64,000 nucleotides of DNA from NCBI GenBank assembly GCA_037127255.1, contig JBANSL010000003.1:21021314-21085313 (forward strand). The letters run 5' to 3'. The translations under genes and the position numbers were made by a program. Within the stretch, counting starts at the first letter, position 1. Each line of letters begins with the position of its first letter. Positions 11,064-21,255 of the stretch are shown here, piece after piece. The DNA is from Persicaria tinctoria (Eukaryota; Streptophyta; Magnoliopsida; Caryophyllales; Polygonaceae). The notes under the pieces were generated by a model that saw only the letters and a program-made list of their open reading frames with translations, was not told the DNA's origin and ran no database searches.

Positions 11064-11389
11064 AATCTTGTGTTGTTTCAGGCAGGAGTATGTCGAGTAT
11101 TGAAATAAGTATAAAATATAGATCAGACTGACTTCCCTGTCTCAGCAAATAAATACAAGACTTCCTCCCGTTGTAGTAAGAGAAAATCAGGATCGAATCC
11201 ACGAGGAAGCACGTCAGCAGTTCTTAGATAGCTGTAAATTCTCACAGAAGCAGAGCAGAACAGCAGAAACACAAGCAGAAGCAGAAATAAAACAGAAACA
11301 AATAATCCCGGCAAGGGCAACTAAAATAAAAGCAAAGAACAAATAAAGACAGAAATAAAAGCAAAGCAAAGACAGAAAGTAACTCGAGG

Positions 11390-11660
11390 ACACAGAAGCT
11401 ACTCGATCTCGAGTAGTTGTCCTCTAGATCGACTAAGGTAAGTCGACTGCAACAACTCAGAAATAGAAAACAAAGCAACTCGACAAAACAAGCCAACTCG
11501 ACAAAACAAGCCAACTCGACCTCGACAAAGAAAAGTAAAAGACAGAAACTTGAAATCGATGAAAATAGAAAATAACCAACTCGACCTCGACTAACTCTCC
11601 TCGATCTCGACAAAGGTGTACTCGAGATCGACAAAGGCTGGTCTATGTCGACAAGGAACA
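11390..11660. repeat. TCGA-NN-TCGA palindrome array in the solo LTR (block 1)
   Basis: ACTCGACCTCGAC, TCGATCTCGA and TCGAGATCGA words recur, together with a short tandem of AACTCGACAAAACAAGCC. This block sits where the TCGATATCGA array sits in the LTR at window start. The core halves are shared and the centres differ. Confidence 0.7.
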
Positions 11661-12479
11661 GAAAACACAAAATCGCAGATTTTCGACAGAATTCAGAAAT
11701 TTGACAGAAAATAAACTCAATATATAAAAAGACCTCCAAGGCCAGGGTTTCAACACCACAACGATAACCATGCAAAACAACACATAAAGGCATAAAAGAT
11801 CATGCTTTCCATCAAATAACTTTCGTCATTAACAAATAGGCATATAGAGGCTCTCGCATAAACCCTAATTGTTACTAACCCTTTTTCACATAATTAATCC
11901 AAGTTGCATTAAGATCACTTTCGCTTCAATAACACAAACAAGGATCACCTTCAACTCTCGCAAAAGAATCATGCTCATAGGGATAGAAGATGAATCACAC
12001 AAAAAGATCTGACCTTTATCGCATCGCCTCACATAGCCACCGTCGGGCTCACCCCAGCCCCAGAAGTGGGTGGACTACTCACGCCTCATTACAATCGCAG
12101 ACATTGATTGATAAAAGAAACTGAATTGCATAAACTAAATCCAAAGCCTTTACAATCTTGGCAATCAACTTTCGCTGTAAGCCAAAACCCTAAAAACTTT
12201 AAACTCCTAAACTGTATCTCTGAATGGAACTAACTAACTGTCTCTGAAATTGAATCTGAACTGGCTTCTGAATGAATTTCAATGAATAAAACTGAGCCCC
12301 CTAGGCTTTATTTATAGCCTTCATTCCCTAGCTAATCTAGGAAAGAAGATATCTATCTATATCTAAATTGCTTAAAAGATAAATAAATGACATAATGGAA
12401 TTAAATCAATTAGGAAAAGATAAAACTAAATAAGGTAGGTCTTCATGATGTGATAGATCTTGTCTCCTTTGGATAGAAC

Positions 12480-13135
12480 TTGATAGATCGGGATAGAATT
12501 TCAGCAACTTCGCGCCCAAGGAACTCCAATTCTACTCGGACAAGGCTTCGTCGAGCAGCTTTTGGAAGCTGTGTCTACTCGACCTCGACAAGGTCTCGTC
12601 GACCTCGAGTAGGGTGGCTCGGACTGGGCTCCTCGGGTGACTTCTGCTCGATGTGGCTCGGACTGGGTTCACTAGCGCTCGTCAACCTCGAGTTGGCCTC
12701 GTCGACCTCGACAAGGGTGGCTCCGTCGACTAGCCCTCCTCGAGTGTCTCTCCTCGGCAAGCTTCAGTCATGGATCAAGGTCTTCGTCGATCTTGACAAG
12801 AGTTAGTCAAGATCGAGTTGGGTCTTCGCTTCCGCTCCCGCGAGCTGGCTCTTCCGCTGGCAGCGGGTGACTTCTTCCGCGGCAGCGAGTTTCCTTTTCC
12901 GCTGCAGCGAATGCCCCTGGTCGCCTTCGGCTTCGTCCTCGGACAGCTTCTTCTCGTCGACTCCGGATCTGGGCGTATGGGCTTCGTCGACCTCGACCAG
13001 GGCTTGTCGAGGTCGAGTTGGGTTCCGGAGCTCGGGTTGCTGGCTCTCTCGACCAAGGTCTGCTCGACAAGTTGGTGCCCGGACATGCTCGTCTAGGTCG
13101 AGTAGACCTACTCGAGATCGAGTAGACTTGACTCT
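12480..13135. repeat. TCGA-NN-TCGA palindrome array in the solo LTR (block 2)
   Basis: This GC-rich stretch contains repeated TCGACCTCGA and TCGAGATCGA words plus GCTCGTCGACC variants and GCAGCGGGTGA-like units near 12850-12910. It is the counterpart of 4437-4725 but about twice as long. CpG density is much higher than in the surrounding AT-rich sequence. Confidence 0.7.
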
Positions 13136-13406
13136 CCGACTTGTTCCGCTGCTTTGACCTTGGACTTCTGTAGTGATTTTCCGAGCTTTTCCGACCTTCT
13201 GTAGAATTGCTGTAAATGCCTCGATTTCTGCGATTTAAACAGAAACTGGTGTAGATTCAATAATTTTGGCAAATAAGCATAAACTACATAGATTCTGTAC
13301 TATTTAAACCCAAATGAATGAAATGTATACAGAAATCGATATAAAAGTTACTGTAAAACATGGCAGATTCCGCTCACAACATCTTGCCATTCTCATCTAG
13401 CTTGTT

Positions 13407-15272
13407 TCAAAACACCCATCGAGTGCCAATAACTGATTGATGCTTTGGTCTAGGCTTCAAAGTCCAGACTTTGTTCCTCTCGAATTCATTGAGTTCACTT
13501 TGCATAGCTATAATCCAGTCTGGCTCCTGAAGTGCCTCATTTACCTTCTTTGTCTCAATAAGAGAAACAAACGTGTTAAAAGCACAAAGATCTTTAAGTT
13601 TAGAACGAGTTTGAACACTAGAAGTAGGGTCAGAAATGATATCCTTTAATGAGTGTGATGAGCAGTATTTGAATTTCCTTTTGCTAGTCTCAGCTCCTTG
13701 ATTCGTCACACCATCAGGATTGATTTGTGGTACATCTGACTCCGTTGTCCTGTTAGGTTCTGATACATCAGTTTCAGACGTCTCAACACTGTTGGATTGG
13801 ACACCAAGGGCTTTGGACGCATCTTCAACACCTTGGGCCAATTCTTCAGTGTTAAGAATCGGTTCCTGCATGTTCTTCTTCTCTGTGTTCTTGGTAACAT
13901 CACCTTCCTCGTTCTCTTCATGGATATTAAGATCTATATCTGCAACACTTTCACTCAAAGCACCATCATTGCATTCATCAAAAATAACATGTATACTTTC
14001 TTCAACTACCTGGGTCCTTTTATTGAAGATTCTATAAGCTTTGCTACTCGTGGAATAGCCAAGAAATATACCTTCATCACTACGCGCATCAAATTTCCCA
14101 AGGTTATCTTTTCCATTGTTATGAACAAAACAAGTACAGCCAAAGGGTTTAAAATAAGATATAAGTGGTTTGCGGCCTTTGAAAAGTTCATAAGGAGTTT
14201 TCTTTAAGATAGAACGTATAAGACAACGATTTAAAATGTAGTTAGCTGTGTTAACAGCTTCAGCCCAATAGGTTTTAGGTAATGCATTTTCTAAAAGCAT
14301 AGTCCTGGCCATATCCTCTAAGGTGCGGTTCTTGCGTTCCACAACCCCGTTTTGTTGAGGTGTCCTAGGAGCAGAAAAGTTATGGGAGATGCCATATTTA
14401 GCACAAAACAAATCAAATTGAAGTTGATCAAACTCCCTACCATGATCACTCCGAATAGACACTATGGGCTCATTTCTTAAAGTTTGCAACTCCTTACAAA
14501 GTTTTGAAAACTCAAATAAGGCCTCTGATTTTTCTTTCAAAAAAGCAACCCAAGTATATCTTGAAAAATCATCGACAACAACTAGCATGTACTTTTTACC
14601 ATTGGGAGATTTGACTCGCATAGGACCACATAAATCCATATGTAAAAGTTCAAGGGGTCTAGAAGAACTTACAACCTTTTTGGGTTTGAAGGAGCTACGT
14701 GTTTGTTTACCTCTTGTGCAAGCATCGCACATGTCAATACCTTTGAAGTCCATCTCAGGTAGCCCTCTTACAAGCCCTTTGGACACAAGCTTCTGTAGTG
14801 TATGTGGACTCACATGACCGAGTCTCCTGTGCCAAAGCTTTGGATCGTTCGTCAAGGCCTTTAAACAGGTTAAGCTTCCTTGTGCCACTTGATCAGCATT
14901 TACAGCGTATATGTTGTTGTAACTGTATGCAGTCAGAATAACTTCACCTGTATCATCTCTGCACACTATACATCTTTTCTTGTTAAATCTGACATTGTTA
15001 CCACTATCACATAATTGAGAAACGCTAAGCAAATTATACTTTAAACCATTAACAAGATAGACATTTTTAATACTATGGCTGGAATCACTTCCAACACTAC
15101 CAATACCAACAATGTCGCATTTCCCTTTGTCACCAAGAGTGATTGTTCCCGTGGATTGCTCCTTTAGATCATGAAAGAGAGAACTCTTCCCACTCATATG
15201 CCTCGAGCAACCACTATCAATAATCCATTTGTGTTCTTTCACTTTGGTGATCTCCTGCAAAACAAACATCAA
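13407..15272 (-). pseudogene. Sirevirus pol, 5' part: protease and integrase
   Basis: About 620 residues remain open from the gag/pol junction. The aspartic protease carries DSGCSRHMSG near residues 19-28. The integrase zinc-binding region has HRRLGHVSPHTLQKL and CDACTRGK. The integrase core has the expected acidic residues in MDLCGPM, SDHGREF and QQNGVVERKNR, followed by the copia C-terminal GKFDARSDEGIFLGYS. The frame ends with TGA at 13407-13409, where copia polymerases usually have Arg (CGA to TGA), just before the integrase/RT linker, and 21 bases later the solo LTR begins. Pol is in the -1 frame relative to gag, and its ATG (15269-15267) overlaps the gag TGA as TGATG. Confidence 0.92.
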
Positions 15273-17068
15273 CCTTTGTGGCTAGACCAATAAGCAAATT
15301 TGGATCCATTGTTGGGGTAAACCATATTTGGTAAAATAGTGCCTTTTGGGACCCAAACTTGTGTTATCCGTTCTTTTCTCAAATGAACAGGAAATGTATT
15401 GCGAATAATATAAGGATCCTTTCTTCTATAGGGGCAGTTTTCTTTTACATGTCCCTTTCTAGCACAGTGGTGACATATAGGAGAGGTTCTGCTTCCTTTA
15501 GCCTTTACAAAAGTGGTAATGTGTTGCTTCTTTAAAAACTTTGGATTGTAACCAATACCACTTTTGTTTAGAGAGCTTTGTTGCTCACCCAACATCTTAT
15601 CGAGAGTGCATTTGGACTTGGTAAAACTTATGAGGGCTGTCTGTTGGTCTAGAATCTTATTATTCAGGGAGATCTTCTCGTTCTCTAAGTCATGATGCAC
15701 ATTTCTTAGAGATGAGAGATCTTGCTTGAGTTCAGATTTCTCCGAGTCAAGCGTCTTGACTTTAATGTCAAGACCTGAATAAGAAGCTTCAAGACCTTTG
15801 ACCCTCATAGACAGATCCTCAATAGTTTTCTCCTGATCCACAGTTCTCTTAATAAGAATGTTAGTTTGGGCAATAAGCTTCTCTTCATTGGCAATCATAT
15901 TTGAAAGGAAATCCGATAATACCTCTTTTGGACTTTCCATTAGTTCTCTTACAGTAGCTTCAAGCTTTTCATCGTGGGATTCATTTTCTGAGGCCATAAG
16001 ACAGATGTTGGCCTTCTCATCGTCGGAGTCAGAGTCGGAATCACTCCAAGTAGCCACCATAGCTTTCTTCTTCCATTTATCACCTTTCTTGGGCTGGCTC
16101 TTAGTCTTTTGAGGGCAGTCCTTCACAAGATGATCTGTTTCACCACATTCAAAACAAGACAACGGTTTAGTCTTCTTTTCATATTTGTTGTATTGAGGCT
16201 TACCTCGAAATTTTGAAGACTCTGATCCATCCTTGTTGTTGAATTGCTTCTTCATTTTGAGAATTCGAGCAAGGCCTCTTGTGATAAGAGCAAAAGGATC
16301 ATCCTCATCGTCATCTTCATCTTCGGATTCAGATCCATCCTTGGACTCATCCTTCTTAGACTTGAGTGCCAAGTTCTTGGTGCTAGCTGGAAGTTCTCCA
16401 TCGTCTTCATTAAGAATCATCTCATGCGTGATCAGCTTCCCAAGGAGGTCATCAAGGGGTAGAGTGGTGAGGTCTTGAGCTTCTTCTATAGTTGTTACTT
16501 TTGGACCCCATTTCTCCTTTGGAAGGCACCTCAGTATCTTCCTCACTTTCTCAACATTGGTAAAGCTCTTGCCGAGAGAGTCAAGGTTGTTGGTGATTTC
16601 TGTGAATCGTGTGAACATGGCTTTGATTGACTCATCGGACTTCATCTTGAAGAGCTCATACTTTCGAAGGAAGATGCTGATTTTGGTGTCTTTCACTTGG
16701 CTCGTTCCTTCATAGGTGACGACCAACTTGTCCCAAATCTCTTTAGCTGACCTACAAGAGGAAATACGGTTAAACTCATCAGTGCTAAGACCACAATAAA
16801 GTAAGTTAATAGCCCGGTAGTTTTTGGAGATGATTTCAAGATCTGCTTGGGTGTATTCAGACTCCTTCTTTTCCACTTTGGTATCGTTTGGTCCTTCCTT
16901 CTCTGGAATCTTCGGACCATTCTCTATAATGTTCCAAAGCTCTAGATCTTGGTCTATGATGAACATCTTCATCAAAGATCTCCAGTGGACAAAGTTGTTT
17001 CCTACAAAGAGTGGCGGTCTGCTTGTGGACCTTCCCTGTGCAAATCCTCCTCTTGCTTCACCAGACAT
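15269..17068 (-). CDS. gag: Sirevirus Gag polyprotein (599 aa)
   Basis: An intact frame starts at ATG 17068, 45 bases after the primer-binding site. The N-terminal 220 residues are a copia-type Gag fold (UBN2/Retrotran_gag family: FVHWRSLMKMF, then AKEIWDKLVVTYEG near residues 108-121). An acidic Ser/Asp/Glu region (about 240-257) follows. The first CCHC knuckle is C305, C308, H313, C318. A second Asp-rich stretch is near 341-350, then a long heptad-like coiled coil at about 385-500. The second CCHC knuckle is C532, C535, H540, C545. Two knuckles separated by a coiled coil and a length near 600 residues are unusual for copia Gag and fit Sireviruses. Gag should assemble the virus-like particle and bind the element RNA. 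It is the only uninterrupted large ORF of this element. Confidence 0.92.
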   Translation of the reverse strand: MSGEARGGFAQGRSTSRPPLFVGNNFVHWRSLMKMFIIDQDLELWNIIENGPKIPEKEGPNDTKVEKKESEYTQADLEIISKNYRAINLLYCGLSTDEFNRISSCRSAKEIWDKLVVTYEGTSQVKDTKISIFLRKYELFKMKSDESIKAMFTRFTEITNNLDSLGKSFTNVEKVRKILRCLPKEKWGPKVTTIEEAQDLTTLPLDDLLGKLITHEMILNEDDGELPASTKNLALKSKKDESKDGSESEDEDDDEDDPFALITRGLARILKMKKQFNNKDGSESSKFRGKPQYNKYEKKTKPLSCFECGETDHLVKDCPQKTKSQPKKGDKWKKKAMVATWSDSDSDSDDEKANICLMASENESHDEKLEATVRELMESPKEVLSDFLSNMIANEEKLIAQTNILIKRTVDQEKTIEDLSMRVKGLEASYSGLDIKVKTLDSEKSELKQDLSSLRNVHHDLENEKISLNNKILDQQTALISFTKSKCTLDKMLGEQQSSLNKSGIGYNPKFLKKQHITTFVKAKGSRTSPICHHCARKGHVKENCPYRRKDPYIIRNTFPVHLRKERITQVWVPKGTILPNMVYPNNGSKFAYWSSHKG

Positions 17069-17112
17069 GATCGCAAACTCACAAGATTGTTAGATCAAAA
17101 ACAGTGAGTAAA

Positions 17113-17124
17113 GCTCTGATACCA
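17113..17124 (-). promoter_or_regulatory. Primer-binding site, initiator tRNA-Met type
   Basis: The minus strand reads TGGTATCAGAGC two bases inside the 5' LTR. This is the standard plant copia match to the 3' end of initiator methionine tRNA. Confidence 0.93.
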
Positions 17125-17778
17125 ATTGAAGGTTCGATAATATAAAAACAATGTAATAAGAAATACTCTAGAAGGGGGGTTGAATAGAGTATGCCCGTTT
17201 TTCGCAGAAAGTCTCAAGACTTTTGGAGCTGGAACCAAAACCTTTGAGATTAGACCTGAATCACAAAGTTAGACAATCGAACCAAGTGCGGAAATAAGGT
17301 AAAGCAAATAAGTAAAGGACACGAGTAATTGTTTACGAGGTTCAGCACAACTGGCCTACGTCCCCGCCTAGGGTTCTTCCACAACCCTAGGATTCAAAGG
17401 CTTTATTGAATGCTTAGCTTAGGATCCTAATAGCTCACCGAGAAGCCTCTCTCCTATACAATTGCAATCTAGTCAACTCACGTTCCCTTGGAGTCCTAGA
17501 CCAATCTAGAAGAGCCCCACCTCTCTCAGCTATCTAGTACAATCCTCTAACTCTCGCAAATCAATAGCCTAGTGCAACTTCCCGAGTTATAAACTCTCGA
17601 GTAACACTTGTAATGAATATATCCTATAAGCTCACAGTGACTCTCAAAGGCTTTGAAATAAACAACAAACTATTTGAGCGCTTTGCTGAGAGACACTTGG
17701 AAGACAGATCGCTTGAATGAATTGAAGCTCGTGTGTAGCACTTGTTCGTTCTGTTATATCTGTCTTCTTCTTTCTTTC

Positions 17779-17789
17779 CTTTATATAAG
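17779..17789 (-). promoter_or_regulatory. TATA box candidate in the Sirevirus 5' LTR
   Basis: The minus strand reads CTTATATAAAG, conserved in both LTRs and followed by a purine-rich stretch. It is a good match to a plant TATA box. The MITE lies upstream of it in element orientation, between the LTR start and the TATA. Confidence 0.6.
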
Positions 17790-17974
17790 AGTGGAATGGC
17801 GCCTGAGGATCTTCACCAACGGCTCCATGAATCAGGCTTGATTCTTCAATCTTCTATATATGGACACTTTGAAGCCATGATCCATTTTGAAGTAGATCTT
17901 CTCAATATGTCTTTAAAGGAAAGATATAATTTCGAAAATACTTCCTGAAACAGTTAGTCCAATGAATATATATA

Positions 17975-18211
17975 CTCCCTTCGTTAATTAAAACTTGACG
18001 TTTTACTATTCACGCGCACATTTTTAGGTGTTAAAAACTATATAAAATATTAACTTTTATAATAATTTTTTAAAATAATATCATACTTATTACTATTAAG
18101 TATGAATTTATAAAAACAAATGTAAAAAAAAGTTAATATTTTATATAGTTTTTATCGTTTTAAAAAAACGTGCATGAATAGTAAACGACAAGTTTTAATT
18201 AACAGAGGGAG
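17975..18211. mobile_element. Stowaway-like MITE in the Sirevirus LTR (237 bp)
   Basis: Termini CTCCCTTCGTTAATTAAAAC and GTTTTAATTAACAGAGGGAG are inverted repeats, flanked by a TA duplication (17973-17974 and 18212-18213). The other LTR has the empty site with a single TA at the same place. It inserted after the Sirevirus and contains no ORF. Confidence 0.93.
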
Positions 18212-18372
18212 TATAATATAATGGAAGTATATAATAAGATAAAATAATATACGAATAATAAGATAGGTTTTGTATTTCATCAACTGTTAACGCTCCAAGG
18301 CCTTTGACACAAATATCCTGTCAAAGCCTTTGGAACATCTTTTCCGATTTTCATCAAGGGAGTGAGTTATCA

Positions 18373-18564
18373 TGTTGTTTTTGTATTCAACGATGTATTA
18401 ATTATAATGTAATTATTTTATATCTCGATTTATGTGATTATTTGGTTAAATTACGGTTTTACCTCAATTTTTACGAGATTTTTATTTTTAGAACCAAACG
18501 CGCAAATAAAACGAGGTAGAATAATTGCATTATAATTAAAATGCAATGGAATCCAAACACACCC
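18373..18564. mobile_element. MITE, right part (split by the Sirevirus)
   Basis: Continues from 6087-6181. It starts with the second TGTTG copy and ends with the terminal inverted repeat TGGAATCCAAACACACCC, followed by CAA (18565-18567). The interior is AT-rich and non-coding. Confidence 0.75.
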
Positions 18565-18567
18565 CAA

Positions 18568-19290
18568 TTCCACCTTCTTCTTTCCTTCTGCATATCTTAT
18601 CCCATCCGATAAGTGGTTTATACGAAGTGTCTTTATTTTTAAAAAATGATTTGTTCATCTGATCTAGCTCTTTGTGTATCTCAGTTGGTAACATGAAGTT
18701 TTGCGTAATAAAGTTTGATTTTGTTGTTTGATCTGATGAGTATCGCTCTTCCTTCTTGTGATAGCGCATTTGCTCGTCATTTACTGAGTTGGTTTCTAGT
18801 TTTACAAACCGTTTCTTCAAATGTTGTCTTATTGACTCTACTATTGATTATAGGGCATCCTAGATATTTGTCAAGTCTAATCTAGTTTGTGATGTTACTT
18901 GATTGTGTTTTGGATGATCTGTTTTTGTAAATTTATCACGATAGGTGTCGTTTGAAAAGTTGATTTATGGAAAATGATTAGTTGTCAATCATCATGTCAT
19001 CTGTGAATGACATAAAATGAATTTTAGGTCCAATTCTCGTGATATTGAATCTTATATTATCTTCTATATTATTGCCTATTTCTTGTAGCTTTCTTGTTAG
19101 TATTTCTGCTTCTAGTATAAAAATGAAGGGTTATAGTGGATTTTCTTGTCTTAGTCCTCTTTTAATACTAAAAGGTTTTGATGCTCCTTTATTAACCAAG
19201 ATAGAGAAGGATACGGCTTGGACACAATGCTCACTCCATTTTCGAAATGTTTTACAGAACCCAAATTTTTTCAAGATTTTCCATGTCTAA
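18568..19290 (-). pseudogene. LINE ORF2 reverse transcriptase part, degenerate
   Basis: The minus-strand translation shows LINE RT landmarks in order: KILKKFGF-like sequence near 19240-19275; HCVQAVSFSILVNKG and KRGLRQENPL near 19140-19235 (RT block with RGLRQ); FTDDMM near 18995-19015 in place of the catalytic FADD/YADD; and IGWDKICRRKEEGGIG near 18568-18615. Stops and frameshifts interrupt it. The next residues lie at 6086 and below, across the MITE insertion. Upstream, about 19290-19541, I see only AT-rich sequence I cannot assign. Confidence 0.82.
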
Positions 19291-19546
19291 TTTTATTGTC
19301 ATCCCTCAATTCTAGTTATCAAAAAGATACAAGCGAACATTTTAGTTAATTTGGACTCTACTTTACAACATTACCAGTTATTAGTAAGAGAATACAACAT
19401 AAGTGCATTAGTTTAAAAAATGAATTTAGTAAATATTTTTCAAGATTTATCGGTTTAGTATGTCTTAGAATCCGAGCTAGAATTTTAGGTTTAAAATCCA
19501 TAAACTTGGGATCGAATTTACATAGTGTCTTCTTGTGATGAAATTT

Positions 19547-19684
19547 TAATAGATTACATAGATATCCTCATGTATAGTGGGCCCAAAGCCCATTAAGGCT
19601 CAATACTTTTATAACCTATATATATGATTATCAATGAATGGAAACTCTCAAGGAGATCATTACAATCAATCTCATAGTCTCACA
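19547..19684 (+). repeat. Left LTR of the deleted copia element
   Basis: Starts TAATAGATTAC (ancestral TG changed to TA) and ends AGTCTCACA. About 92 percent identical by eye to the right LTR. Confidence 0.9.
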
Positions 19685-20180
19685 TGTTATCACAACTTTT
19701 TCTTCCTCACGGAACCATATTTTGATCCTCCCGCCCCACCCCTCCTCTTACCGTCGCCGGCGTCGTCTCCTCACCGTCGCTCTCTCTCTCCCCTCGCCTC
19801 ACCGGCCTCCCCCTCGCTCATGCTCTCGAGCGGCTCTCTCGCTCTCGCTGATTCGCTTTCGCTCTCGTTGGTAGGCTCTCGCTCTCTCGTTTCCTTCCGC
19901 GCAAAAAAAAAAAAAGTCGGACCTCATCTGTTGCGCCCGCAGCCGCGGCCGCCGCCCGATGCAGCGACCACGGCACCCAAGGACTCGCGGCCCTCCGCCT
20001 TCGACCGCCACTCCTCGATGGTCCCCGGTGCCTGGCTTCAACCCTCATTGGCTTCACTCCGGCTCTCCTGCCCTGCGACCTCAGGCCTATTTGACATCGT
20101 ATGATTAAGGCTATGTTCCGCCGGCTGGGCATCACGCCTTCTCCTCTATACAGTCGACATCTTCATACTCTTCTTGGTAC

Positions 20181-21250
20181 ATGGACACTGGCGCCACCTC
20201 CCACATGACGAATTCCTCAGGTAACCTCTCATCTATTTCTTTTAAGGGCCCTACACATTCTATTATCGTCGGAAATGGTGGTCGTCTTGCTACTTCGGGG
20301 ATTGGCCACGCCAAATTACAGACCCCAACCCACCCACTACACCTCAACGATGTCCTCATTGCACCAGAGATTGTCAAAAACCTTATCTCTGTCCGTCTGG
20401 TGGTCAAGCCTGCCACTATCCGAGTGGTGTTGAGCTTAGCTCTGTCGCGCAAATGGGCCATTCATCAACTGGATGTCAAGAACGCTTTTTTGCATGGTCA
20501 CCTGAATGAGTCAGTCTACATGTTTAAGCCGCCGGGGTTTGCTGATGTTGATCGTCCCAAGCACGTATGTCTCCTGAAGCGCTCTCCGTATGGTCTGAAA
20601 CAGGCTCCGCGAGCTTGGTTCCAGCGCTTTGCTTCTCATCTGCTTCGCTTGGGTTTCATTGGCACCCGCTCGGATTCGTCCCTGTTCATCTATTGCAGAG
20701 GCTCCGACATGGCATTTCTGTTACTGTATGTTGACAACATCATTCTCACCGCCTCTTCTGATGCTCTTCGGACGTCAATTATCTCCCAACTAAGTGCTGA
20801 GTTCGCCATGTCAGATTTGGGTCAGTTGTCTTACTTCTTGGGAGTTGTTGTTCAGCGGCATGCGTCTGGGCTATTTCTCTCACAGAGTAAGTATGCTGCT
20901 GAGATTGTTGCTCGGGCTAAGATGAGTAACTGCAATCTTGTCGCCACCCCTGTCGATACATCCAACAAGCTCAGCACTCATTCTGGTCCTTTAGTTGATG
21001 ATCCGACATTGTACAGGAGCCTTACTGGTGCTCTTCAGTATCTCACCTTCACCAGACCTGATATCAGTTACGACGTTCAGCAGATCTGCTTGTTCATGCA
21101 TGCACCCAGGGAACCCCACTTTCATGCCTGAAAATGGATCATTCGGTACATCAGCGGCACACTCGAGCTCGGCACCACGATCACTCCTTCCTCTAAGCTT
21201 GACCTTATTGCTTATATTGATGCGGATTGGGGTGGTTGTCCTTACACACG
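20181..21250 (+). pseudogene. Copia protease fused in frame to reverse transcriptase, integrase deleted
   Basis: The frame opens with the protease motif WYMDTGATSHMT (MDTGA at 20181). About 70 residues later, after LIAPEIVKNLISV, it runs without a stop into RT at KPATIRVVLSLALSRKW (about 20406). It continues through [34 protein letters not shown] (YVDN in place of YVDD) and FTRPDISYDVQQ. The integrase and the N-terminal RT are absent. TGA at 21129-21131 interrupts the frame before KWIIRYISGT, which remains readable to the DADWGG of RNase H at about 21220-21237, where the solo LTR cuts in. The gag remnant at 19700-20150 is short and low-complexity. Confidence 0.88.
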
Positions 21251-21255
21251 TCGCT

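Larger units (their letters stand above)
11071..13381 (-). mobile_element. Solo LTR of family A inserted in Sirevirus pol
   Basis: The insert starts TGTTGTTTCAGG and ends CTCACAACA (5-bp terminal inverted repeat TGTTG/CAACA) and is flanked by a perfect 5-bp duplication TCTTG (11066-11070 and 13382-13386). Setting aside the insert and one duplication returns pol to a single frame at the integrase/RT linker. It is homologous to the LTR at 1-5094 in the same orientation. It contains no gag, pol, primer-binding site or polypurine tract, so it is one LTR left after recombination. GGATTCGATCC-type sequence at about 11190-11204 (minus strand) resembles a motif common in long LTRs of plant Ty3/gypsy elements. 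The longer reading frames here are low-complexity and not genes. Confidence 0.88.
6182..18372 (-). mobile_element. Sirevirus-type Ty1/copia retrotransposon with envelope-like ORF, nearly complete structurally
   Basis: Both ends are LTRs (6182-7188 and 17127-18372) flanked by a perfect 5-bp target duplication TGTTG (6177-6181 and 18373-18377). In element orientation (minus strand) the order is 5' LTR, primer-binding site, gag, pol (protease, integrase, then RT and RNase H), envelope-like ORF, polypurine tract, 3' LTR. The envelope-like ORF downstream of pol and the long Gag with two zinc knuckles and a coiled coil are characteristic of Sireviruses. The two LTRs differ, by my eye, at 2 positions in 1007 apart from a MITE in the right one. 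Coding is broken by a solo LTR in pol and by three nonsense codons, so this copy is defective in cis. Confidence 0.93.
17127..18372 (-). repeat. Sirevirus 5' LTR (1246 bp including a MITE)
   Basis: Same sequence as 6182-7188 plus a 237-bp Stowaway-like MITE and its TA duplication (239 bp), which exactly accounts for the length difference. In element orientation this LTR would drive transcription. Confidence 0.95.

Noticed and set aside
11242..11793. 183-codon minus-strand frame in the solo LTR
   Set aside because: Low-complexity Leu/Phe/Ser/Cys composition from translated CAGAA- and TCGA-rich repeats. No homology expected inside an LTR.
19634..20104. 156-codon frame between the left LTR and the copia protease
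   Set aside because: Ser/Pro/Leu-biased leader sequence of the deleted copia element, starting inside the LTR. No Gag motif found.
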